Shown here piece after piece: positions 1 to 8,953 of a stretch of 64,000 bases of DNA; within the stretch, counting starts at the first letter, position 1; every line of letters starts with the position of its first letter. Origin of the DNA: Paulinella micropora (Eukaryota; Cercozoa; Imbricatea; Euglyphida); the NCBI GenBank assembly GCA_009731375.1, contig BJOX01000216.1:652884-716883 (forward strand). The letters run 5' to 3'. The notes beneath the pieces are model-generated. The model saw only the letters and a program-made list of their open reading frames with translations, was not told where the DNA came from and did no database searches. The position numbers were made by a program, and so were the translations under genes.

Positions 1-1467
1 AGGAGGGTCATGCCTGCGTGGCATTTGTTTTTCTAGGTCGGCCGGCGAGATGTGGTGATCGCTTAGGTAGCGAAGCAGGGCGTCGGTGTCGATATCTTTG
101 ATCCCTCTGGCCTGAATAAAGCTGTCCTCCCAACCATACTCTGCCAGCAGCAACTCGTGCGGACGTAGGCTCTTGCCGGGCTTGAGGTAGAGGTGAAAGC
201 TGCGATGGTTGAGGCGCACGATCAAGGCGTTGCACTTTTCGGGCAGCGGGCTGGTCAGGGCGCAGTGCCCCAGCAGAACCGTGGGGATGCGTTTTTGCTG
301 GCCGCCATGGGGAGCGGCCGGCAGGTTAGGCTGATGTTTTCTGTCGACATAGACTAGCGCGCTGCCCGCCTGCATGAAGGTCGCCTGCTCGCGCTCCCAC
401 AGCGTGGGGTCGCGCGAGGGAGCCTCTGCCCGGTCGCTGGAGTTGCCTCCGCTGCCACGGTACAGTTTGGTGCGGAACTCTGCCACGAAGCGTGGCTGGT
501 CCAGAGGAGGTATGTCTCGGCGAGACGCGAGTGTGAAGCCGTAGCTGGGCCAGTAGAGCACGTAGAAATAGAGGTTGTACGAGACTACACGCAGCGCGTC
601 GGCGCGTCCTTGGCCTGTACGGCAGATTTGCTGGTAGAACTCGCTTTGCTCTCGCTCCTGCCGAGCATCGTCGGTAATTTGCGGCGTGCTGCTCTCGGCC
701 TCGTCGAGTGTGGGTAGGAAGTGCTTTTTGGACAGGAGAAGGAAACTGGATCGACAGGGGGTAGCAGATTCTTTCTCCTTGAAGAGCAGCGTGTGTGTCC
801 AGGCCGTCGCCCGGAAACGATTGCGTGTCTTGGCCAGGCCGAGCTGGCTCTGGAGCCTGGCCGCCAGGTTGGGTGCTATGTTGGCGCACACGATCGCGCG
901 CAAGGCGCGCTGCTGCTCCTTGGTGCGCGCCAAGGCCTGAACCAGGAACGCAGTTACCAAGGGCCCCAGCCGGTCTTCGCCGTTGTCCCAGAACGCCACC
1001 AGGCAGTTCTGCTCAAGCTTGAGCTCGGCCGGCCAAGGCTGGCCCAGGACCCACAACCGGCCTAGGCTGGGCGGCAGCCTCAGCCTCGCTTCGCCCCAGC
1101 TCTCGGCGCTGTAGGCTGCTACAACCAACTGCGTGCAGCCGCTCTTCTCGTAAGCCTCCTGCAACTCCCGGCCCGCGCCCAGCCCGCCCAGCCCGCTGCG
1201 CGGGCTGGAGGGAGGAACCACGGGAGTCGCACCCAGCCCGCCCAGCCCGCTGCGCGGGCTGGAGGGAGGAACCACGGGACTCGCGCCCAGCCTGCCCAGC
1301 CCGCTGCGCGGGCTGGAGGGAGGAACCACGGGACTCGCGCCCAGCCCGCCGGTGATCTCTCGTATAACTGGCCGCAGCCACAAAGAGTTACAGTAGAAAT
1401 AAGATTGGGGTCTTGATAATGTCAGGCTGTCTCCCGCATTAGCCGTGACGCCCCCTTTTTTAGACAT
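1..1467 (-). CDS. Unknown protein, partial (C-terminus beyond left edge)
   Basis: A single open frame of 489 codons runs on the minus strand from an ATG at 1465-1467 to the left edge without a stop. It has natural composition throughout, whereas the overlapping plus-strand and other-frame ORFs look like shadows. The first residues are MSKKGGVTANAGDSL. Residues about 42-95 hold three copies of an 18-residue Pro/Ser/Gly repeat, encoded by a 54-bp tandem repeat that contains the dispersed palindrome. The rest is a mixed hydrophobic/charged protein with an aromatic stretch (SYNLYFYVLYWPSYGF) near residue 300. I recognise no domain. The AT-rich sequence just upstream (ATTAAAAAGAAATTA) could be promoter or leader. 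The stop codon lies outside the window, so the full length is unknown. Confidence 0.72.
   Translation of the reverse strand, partial: MSKKGGVTANAGDSLTLSRPQSYFYCNSLWLRPVIREITGGLGASPVVPPSSPRSGLGRLGASPVVPPSSPRSGLGGLGATPVVPPSSPRSGLGGLGAGRELQEAYEKSGCTQLVVAAYSAESWGEARLRLPPSLGRLWVLGQPWPAELKLEQNCLVAFWDNGEDRLGPLVTAFLVQALARTKEQQRALRAIVCANIAPNLAARLQSQLGLAKTRNRFRATAWTHTLLFKEKESATPCRSSFLLLSKKHFLPTLDEAESSTPQITDDARQEREQSEFYQQICRTGQGRADALRVVSYNLYFYVLYWPSYGFTLASRRDIPPLDQPRFVAEFRTKLYRGSGGNSSDRAEAPSRDPTLWEREQATFMQAGSALVYVDRKHQPNLPAAPHGGQQKRIPTVLLGHCALTSPLPEKCNALIVRLNHRSFHLYLKPGKSLRPHELLLAEYGWEDSFIQARGIKDIDTDALLRYLSDHHISPADLEKQMPRRHDPP
1183..1345. repeat. 54-bp tandem repeat, three copies, in frame
   Basis: Three units of 54 bp each contain the palindrome cagcccgctgcgcgggctg (at 1189, 1243 and 1297) followed by gagggaggaaccacgggag and a Gly/Ala-rich linker. 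The unit is a multiple of three and encodes 18 residues of the minus-strand protein, including VVPPSSPRSGLGGLG. The copies differ at only a few bases. Confidence 0.9.
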
Positions 1468-1546
1468 TAATTTCTTTTTAATACAAGGAAAAAAAATTTT
1501 TTTTTTAAGCAACATCCGCCCCAGCAGCAGATGCCAGCGGCACAGC

Positions 1547-2181
1547 AAGAGGGGGGGGGGGGGGGGGGGGGGGAAGAANNNNNNNNNNNNNNNNNNNNNN
1601 NNNNNNNNNNNNNNNNNNNNNNNNNNNNNNNNNNNNNNNNNNNNNNNNNNNNNNNNNNNNNNNNNNNNNNNNNNNNNNNNNNNNNNNNNNNNNNNNNNNN
1701 NNNNNNNNNNNNNNNNNNNNNNNNNNNNNNNNNNNNNNNNNNNNNNNNNNNNNNNNNNNNNNNNNNNNNNNNNNNNNNNNNNNNNNNNNNNNNNNNNNNN
1801 NNNNNNNNNNNNNNNNNNNNNNNNNNNNNNNNNNNNNNNNNNNNNNNNNNNNNNNNNNNNNNNNNNNNNNNNNNNNNNNNNNNNNNNNNNNNNNNNNNNN
1901 NNNNNNNNNNNNNNNNNNNNNNNNNNNNNNNNNNNNNNNNNNNNNNNNNNNNNNNNNNNNNNNNNNNNNNNNNNNNNNNNNNNNNNNNNNNNNNNNNNNN
2001 NNNNNNNNNNNNNNNNNNNNNNNNNNNNNNNNNNNNNNNNNNNNNNNNNNNNNNNNNNNNNNNNNNNNNNNNNNNNNNNNNNNNNNNNNNNNNNNNNNNN
2101 NNNNNNNNNNNNNNNNNNNNNNNNNNNNNNNNNNNNNNNNNNNNNNNNNNNNNNNNNNNNNNNNNNNNNNNNNNNNNNNNN
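1547..2181. other. Poly-G tract and assembly gap (N at 1579-2181)
   Basis: A run of about two dozen G residues leads into 603 N. The gap hides the 5' end of the plus-strand membrane protein that follows, plus the promoter region between it and the divergent minus-strand gene. Confidence 0.95.
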
Positions 2182-3114
2182 CTACCCCACGCGCAACACC
2201 TGCTCTGGCCGCACCAGCAGATCAGTTGCTTGATCTTTACCGCGTACCGCGAGTTCCACCAGTTTTACGGACTGCTGGGTGACTCGCCCGTGCACAAGAG
2301 GGCAGTGGCGGGGCTGGTGCTGCTGCATCACTGCGGAGGGGTGTATGCTGACCTGGGGCTGGAGCTATTACAAAACTCAACGTGGTTGTCGTCGGGGGGA
2401 CAGTTCCCACTGCCAGCACCGGAGCCGGAAGAGGACGGCAGCTATCTGCCGGCCAGCTACTTTCTGTCAGAGCTGCCGGTGTTGATGGCGGCCCACCCGC
2501 AGCGCGTGGGCATGCCGTACCTAGTGCTGCTGCGCTACATGTCGTCCTTGGCGCTGCCCTGGCACGACAAGATCTGGAGCGCCAATTTCTCGTTCTCGGA
2601 CCCGCTGGACGAGCGCGAGGCCCTGGCCGATTCTTTGGCGCAGGTATTGCGCGAGCAGAACCTCGACGACGGCCCGTCGGCCGCTGCGTCGTCGCCGTCG
2701 TCGACCGGCGCAGAAGGCAGCCCGCGTCTGGCCCAGGCTTGGTGGGAGGGCGTGCACAAGGTCCAGGTGCTGGGCCAGACGGAGCGTCTGCACGTGCTCA
2801 ACACCAGCGAGTACCTCGAGGGCCCGCGCACCGCGTACCATGCGTCGTCCCGCGTCTGGGAGACGCCCGCCGCCGTGTTTTGGTGGCAAGAGGTCTTCCG
2901 TTGGTTGCTGCTGGTGGTGGTGGCGTGCATGCTGCTGTGCACGGCGAATCAGTGCACGCGCCAGGGCGCGCTGAGCTGCCCCTGCGGCTGGCGCCTGCAC
3001 GCGACACGCGGCACCAAGGGCTACGTGCCGGTCGCGCCGTCGACAGACAGCGCAGGGAGTTTTACGGAAGACTCTGCTTTTGAGTGCAGCCAAGACTCGG
3101 CTACAAGAAGTTGA
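2182..3114 (+). CDS. Glycosyltransferase (GT32-like) membrane protein, 5' end lost in gap
   Basis: 310 codons are visible after the gap, ending in TGA at 3112-3114. The segment RAVAGLVLLHHCGGVYADLG resembles the donor-binding region of OCH1/GT32-type glycosyltransferases, where a hydrophobic stretch and GG(I/V)Y precede a D-x-D motif. Here the motif reads D-L-G, so the second Asp is missing. Downstream Trp/His-rich segments fit the same fold. A Ser/Ala-rich acidic linker follows around codons 165-180. Codons about 240-255 form a hydrophobic helix (WLLLVVVACMLLCTA), followed by a Cys-rich tail, so the protein is probably membrane-anchored at its C-terminus. The assignment rests on one motif region. 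With the altered D-x-D the enzyme may be inactive or may bind its donor differently. Confidence 0.6.
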   Translation, partial: LPHAQHLLWPHQQISCLIFTAYREFHQFYGLLGDSPVHKRAVAGLVLLHHCGGVYADLGLELLQNSTWLSSGGQFPLPAPEPEEDGSYLPASYFLSELPVLMAAHPQRVGMPYLVLLRYMSSLALPWHDKIWSANFSFSDPLDEREALADSLAQVLREQNLDDGPSAAASSPSSTGAEGSPRLAQAWWEGVHKVQVLGQTERLHVLNTSEYLEGPRTAYHASSRVWETPAAVFWWQEVFRWLLLVVVACMLLCTANQCTRQGALSCPCGWRLHATRGTKGYVPVAPSTDSAGSFTEDSAFECSQDSATRS

Positions 3115-3254
3115 CAAAGACGTCTTCCGTCTGTTTAGGTTTTAGGTTTTCTTTTGTAATTTTCGACGTGTATGCAGATCTCTTTTAATTTCTAGGTAGG
3201 CTCTTTTTCAGAACCCCGACAGATTGTTCCCCCCGGTCGGTGTTGTGCAAGGGC

Positions 3255-4298
3255 TCAGACCTCTTCGAGATGTTCTTCGTTCAGTGACGTTCCCCTTCTA
3301 CCTAAAATTGCCTGTGCATTTTGGGCAAGATCATGAAATTCGCCTGTTTTTACAACTTTGGTCCACTCCTGCAGCAGATTGATCGCCTCTATTAAAGAAT
3401 CTTGTTCTTGCTTTGGTTGCGAGCCCGTGGTGGTATCCATAAACTCGCGAAGAGCCTTCTCAAACACGTCTGTAGAAGGCTCCTGATCGCTACGTGTGCT
3501 TTGATTCCGATTGATACCAGTCAACAGAATTGCGAAAAGGGACCACTGCAGTGAGGCATTCGCAGCAACTGCCTCGGGGAGGTATTTCTTGTTGTCTTCG
3601 CATTGGCAAAGCTTGTAACGCGCTAATAAAAAAGCACCGTTCGGAGCCTCCTTCTCCTTCTCCTCCCCCTCCGTTTCTTGTTGAGTAGGCTTCACAGCAG
3701 TCGGCTCGGCTTCCTGGTCTTGCGGGGGCTGTGCCTCCAACGATATCCAGACCAGGAATTCGCCAGAAACACTTTCGAGGGCTATAGAGGAACCTGACGG
3801 ACGCTTAAACAACTCTGCCAAGGACAGCGCCGTCGACCAAAGTGCTCTCAGCATAATACGGACCATCTGCTTATTCTCTGATTTACTATGCCAAAACTTC
3901 TGTCCGTCCGCCATAGGCAGATCTTCGTCCAGCTCAAAGCCAACCATTAACTGCTTCTGCTCTGCCTCCGCGCGGATAAGTGCCCAGTCATACGGAAGCA
4001 GCGCGCGCTGCTGCATGACCGGGCTTGTAACATCATTAAAAGTCCAGGTGTACTTTTTTAGGGAGTTAAAGTACTCCTCAGCGTTCTCACCCTGAACTAC
4101 GAGTATCATATCTACAGGCCTTTTCCCAGTGGTACTGGCTCTGCTGCGACAAACGAAAATCTCGGAATGTTTGAACGTGACGGTGATATGCCGAGACTTC
4201 TGTAGTATGTGCATCGCAGTTTTGCCATCAGCTGGTGGTTTCCATTTGAAATAGGCTGCGAACTTTGTTACCGCCTCAGACGGATTTTCAAACGCCAT
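3255..4298 (-). CDS. Unknown protein, 347 aa
   Basis: An ATG-initiated frame (MAFENPSEAV) of 347 codons with natural, largely helical composition. No recognised domain, signal peptide or membrane segment is visible. Residues about 200-225 are a low-complexity acidic/Gln linker (QPPQDQEAEPT, EGEEKEKE), which suggests two globular halves. The gene converges on the upstream plus-strand membrane protein, with 140 nt of AT-rich 3' sequence between them. Its promoter side ends at the 4354-5101 gap. Confidence 0.75.
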   Translation of the reverse strand: MAFENPSEAVTKFAAYFKWKPPADGKTAMHILQKSRHITVTFKHSEIFVCRSRASTTGKRPVDMILVVQGENAEEYFNSLKKYTWTFNDVTSPVMQQRALLPYDWALIRAEAEQKQLMVGFELDEDLPMADGQKFWHSKSENKQMVRIMLRALWSTALSLAELFKRPSGSSIALESVSGEFLVWISLEAQPPQDQEAEPTAVKPTQQETEGEEKEKEAPNGAFLLARYKLCQCEDNKKYLPEAVAANASLQWSLFAILLTGINRNQSTRSDQEPSTDVFEKALREFMDTTTGSQPKQEQDSLIEAINLLQEWTKVVKTGEFHDLAQNAQAILGRRGTSLNEEHLEEV

Positions 4299-4353
4299 CC
4301 AATGTTTCTCTCCTGAAGAAGAGCTTTTGTCATCCGATGAGTCAGTTTGTTTT

Positions 4354-5101
4354 NNNNNNNNNNNNNNNNNNNNNNNNNNNNNNNNNNNNNNNNNNNNNNN
4401 NNNNNNNNNNNNNNNNNNNNNNNNNNNNNNNNNNNNNNNNNNNNNNNNNNNNNNNNNNNNNNNNNNNNNNNNNNNNNNNNNNNNNNNNNNNNNNNNNNNN
4501 NNNNNNNNNNNNNNNNNNNNNNNNNNNNNNNNNNNNNNNNNNNNNNNNNNNNNNNNNNNNNNNNNNNNNNNNNNNNNNNNNNNNNNNNNNNNNNNNNNNN
4601 NNNNNNNNNNNNNNNNNNNNNNNNNNNNNNNNNNNNNNNNNNNNNNNNNNNNNNNNNNNNNNNNNNNNNNNNNNNNNNNNNNNNNNNNNNNNNNNNNNNN
4701 NNNNNNNNNNNNNNNNNNNNNNNNNNNNNNNNNNNNNNNNNNNNNNNNNNNNNNNNNNNNNNNNNNNNNNNNNNNNNNNNNNNNNNNNNNNNNNNNNNNN
4801 NNNNNNNNNNNNNNNNNNNNNNNNNNNNNNNNNNNNNNNNNNNNNNNNNNNNNNNNNNNNNNNNNNNNNNNNNNNNNNNNNNNNNNNNNNNNNNNNNNNN
4901 NNNNNNNNNNNNNNNNNNNNNNNNNNNNNNNNNNNNNNNNNNNNNNNNNNNNNNNNNNNNNNNNNNNNNNNNNNNNNNNNNNNNNNNNNNNNNNNNNNNN
5001 NNNNNNNNNNNNNNNNNNNNNNNNNNNNNNNNNNNNNNNNNNNNNNNNNNNNNNNNNNNNNNNNNNNNNNNNNNNNNNNNNNNNNNNNNNNNNNNNNNNN
5101 N
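4354..5101. other. Assembly gap, 748 N
   Basis: Between this gap and the kinase-like gene (5102-5249), a minus-strand frame reads like a signal peptide (LLAWLCLLFCSARLVGA). It has no ATG between its upstream stop and the gap, so I do not call a gene. A secreted-protein gene may be partly hidden here. Confidence 0.9.
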
Positions 5102-5249
5102 CCGGCAGCGTTCACAAGCATGCGGGTGCTGGGCCGTCGCTGGGCCTGCTCCCCAGCGCAGCCCGCAACGGCGTCGACGACGGCGTAGGCGTGCATGAGG
5201 CCGGGCGCGCCCACGAGCCGGGCGGAACAGAACAAAAGACACAGCCACG

Positions 5250-6380
5250 CTAGCAAGACGCCAGCCCGCGCATGCGCGGTCTGGCATGCTTTCCGGGCTC
5301 AGGCTGGGCAGTGTTATGGTGGAACATGCGTGCAAGGCGTGGGTGAGCGTGCCAGTATGGTTTTATTAAAGTGGAAAAAACAGGGCCCAGCTCGGGCACG
5401 CGCGGGCAGTCGCCTGGTCGGGCGGGCAGAACCAGTGATCGGACCAGCTTAAGCAGCGGGGCGGCCACCGCCGCCTGGTGGTTGGGCAGGCACCAGGCCG
5501 TGTAGTAGCGCCAAAAACCGGGGTGCGTCTGCAGCACGCGCCTGCTCAGGAACCTCCACGCTAACTCAAACCGGGGGGCATGCCCCCCGCGCCCCCCCTT
5601 CTCTCCCATCCAGCCCGCGCAGCGGGCTGAGAGATGCTCGAGCAGCGCCGGCGGCGAGCAGCACGACAGGTACAGGATCATGGCGTCGATCGCCACCTGG
5701 CGTTCCCCGGGTCCGACGCACAACTCGACGAGCGTGTTCTCGCCCGCATCCGTCACGGAAGCGCGCACGGGGCGGCCGTCGCCCTCCGCCAGGTCCAGCA
5801 ACACGTTGGCTGGCGATAGGTCCAGACAGAACAGCCCCCCGTCGACTAGCTTGCCCAGGCAGTCCTGCAAACACTCCCAGAACCGCCCCCAATCTACTGC
5901 TGGCCCGTCCGCGCCATCGTCCAACAGCAACAGCTGGGCCAGCGACGTCGTAAAGCCCTCCAGAAACAAGACGCTGGGGCAGCGCGCGCCGGGCTGCGCG
6001 CAGGCCTCCAGTGCCCTTTGCAGCCCCAGCCCGCGCAGCGGGCTGGATTGGAGCAAAGGGGGGGCGCGGGGGGCATGCCCCCCGGGCGCATGCGCGGGCT
6101 GGAGAGCCTGACGCACCCCCCCTGCGTTTAGCCGCCAGACCGCCAGCAGGCGCGGGCCCGCGCCCAAGTGCTGCAGGCGCCTGTAGCCTCGCGCCTGGTT
6201 CCCCCGCGGGTCACAGGTCACTTTGCAGACCACGCCCCTGCACAATGGGTCGCGAAACACGTGTCCCTGCCGACCACTCCCGACCCACTCCCAGCCGCGC
6301 AATCGCTCGCACAGCAGTCGCGTCTGCTCAGTGTCCAGCTCGGTCAGTTTGCGCGGGCTGCAGACATTCAAGTCGCTCAT
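5250..6380 (-). CDS. Divergent protein kinase-like protein
   Basis: A 376-codon ATG frame. Residues 33-42 (VGSGRQGHVF) look like a glycine-rich loop and K53 in VVCKV fits the beta-3 lysine. Residues 185-193 (CLDLSPANV) match the catalytic loop with D187 and N192, and D211 in TDAGE replaces the usual DFG. These are the core ATP-binding and catalytic residues of the protein-kinase-like fold. The substrate is unknown, and small-molecule kinases share the same layout. Two copies of the dispersed palindrome lie inside the gene (5571-5630 and 6026-6103) and add Gly/Pro/Arg-rich inserts (GGHAPRAPP, CAGWMGEKGGRGGHAPR) in what should be surface loops. Upstream is a G-rich spacer. The C-terminal residues RPRMRGLASC also lie in palindromic sequence, so the stop may have been altered. 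Confidence 0.72.
   Translation of the reverse strand: MSDLNVCSPRKLTELDTEQTRLLCERLRGWEWVGSGRQGHVFRDPLCRGVVCKVTCDPRGNQARGYRRLQHLGAGPRLLAVWRLNAGGVRQALQPAHAPGGHAPRAPPLLQSSPLRGLGLQRALEACAQPGARCPSVLFLEGFTTSLAQLLLLDDGADGPAVDWGRFWECLQDCLGKLVDGGLFCLDLSPANVLLDLAEGDGRPVRASVTDAGENTLVELCVGPGERQVAIDAMILYLSCCSPPALLEHLSARCAGWMGEKGGRGGHAPRFELAWRFLSRRVLQTHPGFWRYYTAWCLPNHQAAVAAPLLKLVRSLVLPARPGDCPRVPELGPVFSTLIKPYWHAHPRLARMFHHNTAQPEPGKHARPRMRGLASC
5571..5630. repeat. Dispersed compound palindrome inside kinase-like gene (copy 1)
   Basis: ccggggggcatgcccccc, a C-rich spacer, then cagcccgcgcagcgggctg. This is the GGGGGGCATG block followed by the AGCCCGC hairpin, the same order as at 17614, 20441 and 39178. Confidence 0.85.
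6026..6103. repeat. Dispersed compound palindrome inside kinase-like gene (copy 2, inverted)
   Basis: The hairpin ccagcccgcgcagcgggctgg comes first, then a G-rich spacer, then ggggggcatgccccccgg and a further cgcatgcg palindrome. It is the same element in the opposite orientation, and the reading frame stays open. Confidence 0.85.
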
Positions 6381-6654
6381 GTCGGTTTCTGTGCCTGTCT
6401 TGATTATTTTACTATTGTGTTTGGCAACTGAGGGGGGGGGAGGGGGGGGGGAAGAGAGGGCGAGAAAAAAGGGGGGAAGGGGGAGGGGCGGGGAGAGAGC
6501 CCTTCCCGTCTTCCTCCCTCCTTCCTTTCCCTCCCCGAACCAACCCTAGCAGATTGCCTTTTTTTGCAAAGAGCTGTCTATTGTTAGCAAAAAAAGCAAC
6601 GGTCGTGTCGTTGAAAAGTAAACTGGACAGCTCGTGTGCGCTCGTGCTTTACCC
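6381..6654. other. Divergent intergenic region with G-rich tract
   Basis: The spacer lies between the divergent kinase-like and coiled-coil genes. It holds a G/A-rich purine tract at 6431-6500 followed by a C/T-rich stretch, then AT-richer sequence with no clear TATA box. No ORF with an ATG is supported. Confidence 0.6.
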
Positions 6655-7464
6655 ATGGCGTCGACACCACCATCCACAACGGGGGACAAAGCCACTAGAT
6701 ATGTCGGTGTGCATACGACCTATTACTGCTCTAGCTCAGAGGCCGGCGGCGAGGGACTTCAGGAAATTCATGCGTGCATAAACACGCCCACCCCCTTATC
6801 TCTGAGTGCGCAAGCCGGCGGCTATGACCCTGAAAATGACTGCTTCTGCATTATCGAGAATTTAATCACCAATCAGGGCTTGGCGTTAGCCCAACTACAA
6901 AACTCGCTGGCAGAGCACAGTACTCGTCTGCAAGCAAGCCCTGGGCCGGCCCATGACTCTGAGAAGAAGAAACAAAAAAAGCAAAGGCGTGCCGAGAGGC
7001 GCGTAAACGAACAATTGCAACACTTGCGCGTCCTGACGCAGGAGCTCGAGCAGTGGCGCGTCAAAGCCCTGGAAGTGCGCCAGAAAGAGGCCGGCCCTAC
7101 CTTTCACAATCAGATGCACGAGGACATGAAAGCTCTACAGGATAGCTACACCAAACTCCAACTCGGGGGCCAGTCCGACGAAAGTGTGCAAGGCTTTATG
7201 GACGGGCTTAGGCACTGGGAAACAGCCCTGAGCCCACCCCAACTTACCTTGGCCATTCTTCGGGACAAGGTACTGTCTTTTGGCTGGGCTAGTGCAGGCT
7301 CTGCTACCGAGCTAAAAAAGTCTTTCCTGAGATCCCTGCTGGAAGTCTTACTCCTTTTGGAAGTTCTGAACCCCTATCTCATGGGAGGGGAAGAGAACCG
7401 TCGCAACGCGATCGGCTTGGTACAAGAGGAGCTCAAAGACAAGCCCGCTTGCGCGGATTGCTAA
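6655..7464 (+). CDS. Unknown coiled-coil protein, 269 aa
   Basis: I chose the ATG at 6655 (MASTPPSTTGDKAT) because the frame upstream offers only a GTG. The central third is a charged helix: EKKKQKKQRRAERRV at about residues 103-117, then heptad-like segments (LQHLRVLTQELEQWRVKALE) that predict a coiled coil. The C-terminal third is Leu-rich and helical (SLLEVLLLLEVL), but too short and too interrupted to call a membrane segment. The basic cluster could act as a nuclear signal. No family is recognised. The stop lies 171 nt before the next gene in the same direction. Confidence 0.75.
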   Translation: MASTPPSTTGDKATRYVGVHTTYYCSSSEAGGEGLQEIHACINTPTPLSLSAQAGGYDPENDCFCIIENLITNQGLALAQLQNSLAEHSTRLQASPGPAHDSEKKKQKKQRRAERRVNEQLQHLRVLTQELEQWRVKALEVRQKEAGPTFHNQMHEDMKALQDSYTKLQLGGQSDESVQGFMDGLRHWETALSPPQLTLAILRDKVLSFGWASAGSATELKKSFLRSLLEVLLLLEVLNPYLMGGEENRRNAIGLVQEELKDKPACADC

Positions 7465-7564
7465 GCTACCGCCCAGAATGGAGCGGAGGGAAAGGGAGGA
7501 CGGGGAGGAGGCGAGGGAGAGAAGGCAGGGGGGGGGATCTTGTGCTTTTTGTGCAGTTGCTCGG

Positions 7565-7575
7565 TATATATAAAA
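7565..7575 (+). promoter_or_regulatory. TATA box
   Basis: tatatataaaa lies 61 nt before the ATG of the membrane protein at 7636, in an otherwise G/A-rich leader. It is one of the clearest TATA boxes in the window. Confidence 0.65.
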
Positions 7576-7635
7576 GGTAATAAGAGGAGAAACCAAAAAA
7601 AAGGGGGGGAGGAGCGGGCTGTCAGCAAGATCCGC

Positions 7636-8364
7636 ATGCTGGTGCTGTTAAACTTTCTCTGGACTGCCGGAGCCAGCTTATACAGAGCTGAGATTGAATC
7701 CCAGCTGAAGACGCAGAACAATCATACGCACTCGTTGACACTCTCCGCGCCGGGGGGGCGTGCAAACGCGTTTAAGGTCCAGCCCTTTGCGGAGTTTCCG
7801 GATTGCGCTTTTGTCAAGCTGGCCGGCGTGGTCACACGCTGGCAGTCTTCCCAAAAACCAGAATGGGAATTCCACGCCGAACCGAAGGCGTGGCACACCC
7901 CCCAACCAATTAGGGATGGCCCATTCGAACGTCGCTATACCGAGGATATCGAAGGTAATATCTTGTACAAGAGCAATATCAAGCTACGGCGCCAAAAGTG
8001 GTCCGAGATCACGCTGAGCTTCGACGTAGTCTGCTATGCCGATTGGGGGCTCCGCTCTTGCACCATTGACTACACGCCATTCATCGTGTGCAGCGAGGAT
8101 TACCACAGAGCTCGCAACGTAGGGATCAGCTGCTTGTTCTTTCTGCTCCTGACTGTTGTGTACACGTGTTGTTTTTGTTGCCTATTTAAACCAGACAACG
8201 ATTCGAGCTCTCAGCAAGATATCACTTTAGAGCACTATCAGCCAGGTCCCACCTTAGAAAAAAAGGGCTGTTGCCTCGTATTTTTGCTGCTGTTGGTTAC
8301 GTGCGTTCTGGCCCTTGCGTATCTGGTGCTTTGGCACAACAAGGACCAAGTGCACATGTTCTAA
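7636..8364 (+). CDS. Membrane protein with signal peptide and two C-terminal TM helices
   Basis: 242 codons from the ATG at 7636; an upstream in-frame TTG at 7540 precedes the TATA box and is rejected. Residues 1-14 (MLVLLNFLWTAGAS) fit a signal peptide. An ectodomain of about 140 residues follows, with a potential N-glycosylation site (NNHT) and several Cys. A first hydrophobic helix with Cys-rich end (ISCLFFLLLTVVYTCCFCC) lies at about residue 165, a polar loop at 185-210, and a second helix (LVFLLLLVTCVLALAYLVL) near the C-terminus. This suggests a surface or envelope protein with a short cytoplasmic hairpin. No family is recognised. Confidence 0.78.
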   Translation: MLVLLNFLWTAGASLYRAEIESQLKTQNNHTHSLTLSAPGGRANAFKVQPFAEFPDCAFVKLAGVVTRWQSSQKPEWEFHAEPKAWHTPQPIRDGPFERRYTEDIEGNILYKSNIKLRRQKWSEITLSFDVVCYADWGLRSCTIDYTPFIVCSEDYHRARNVGISCLFFLLLTVVYTCCFCCLFKPDNDSSSQQDITLEHYQPGPTLEKKGCCLVFLLLLVTCVLALAYLVLWHNKDQVHMF

Positions 8365-8410
8365 ACCCAGCAAGCGGCCTAGCATGGTGTTTCAGAAGTT
8401 TCAAGACACC

Positions 8411-8480
8411 TAATTCAATCGTAAATGAATTTAATTAAACAGTTAAGCGGGCTGGGCCGCCTGCTTTTGCTCAGCCCGGG
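8411..8480. repeat. 3' element: ATTAAT-rich motif plus AGCGGGCTG hairpin
   Basis: ctaattcaatcgtaaatg and aatttaattaaac followed by agcgggctgggc. A close relative occurs at 8982-9056 (ctaattcaatcagaaacg, ttttaattaaaag, then agcgggctggg) and a weaker one at 12886-12930. They flank gene ends and may be 3' processing signals that were copied together with the palindrome. Confidence 0.55.
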
Positions 8481-8953
8481 TCGAGCCGGGTTTTGGTTCG
8501 CACTAGTTTGCATGGAAGCAGCAGCACCGGCATGACAGGTGTCGCGCATTCTTGTTCCGACGTTGGCGAGCTCGAGAGATGCGGTTCGACGCCTTGGTCG
8601 CTATGTGGCGCCAAACATTCCAATTCCAACGGTGGCAAGCTTTTGGAAGGAGATGCGAGCGGGCTGGGCCTTGTTGGAAGATCCGTCAAAGGTCGACAAA
8701 AGCTCGGAGCTTTAGGACTGCGAGGACAGCCTTGGAACTCGTACGGTGACGACGCTTGCGAGATTGAAAATGAATCAAGGTTTCTTAGTGCGTGCAGTTT
8801 CTGGCTGCCAAGCGCAACCGGTAGGCTCCGTAGGCTCGTCGTCGGCTCGTCGCCGTCGTCGGGATCCTTCGAGCCCACCCCACATTCGTCGGGTTCTGCT
8901 TCGGCTTGGCTCTTGGCACGCATTTTTCCGAGTTTCTTTGGGACGCGTTGCAT
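8471..8953 (-). CDS. Unknown small protein, 160 aa
   Basis: An ATG-initiated minus-strand frame (MQRVPKKLGKMRAKSQ) rich in Ser, Pro and Leu, with a basic N-terminus. The competing plus-strand frame over the same DNA starts only with TTG, so this strand is preferred. TTATAAAA lies at 8962-8969, but only about 10 nt before the ATG. The locus is bounded on both sides by the copied 3' element. The low-complexity composition means it could be a non-coding spacer. Confidence 0.38.
   Translation of the reverse strand: MQRVPKKLGKMRAKSQAEAEPDECGVGSKDPDDGDEPTTSLRSLPVALGSQKLHALRNLDSFSISQASSPYEFQGCPRSPKAPSFCRPLTDLPTRPSPLASPSKSLPPLELECLAPHSDQGVEPHLSSSPTSEQECATPVMPVLLLPCKLVRTKTRLDPG

Noticed and set aside
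5102-5256. Signal-peptide-like minus-strand frame next to the gap
   Set aside because: No ATG between the upstream stop and the gap, and it overlaps the end of the kinase-like gene.
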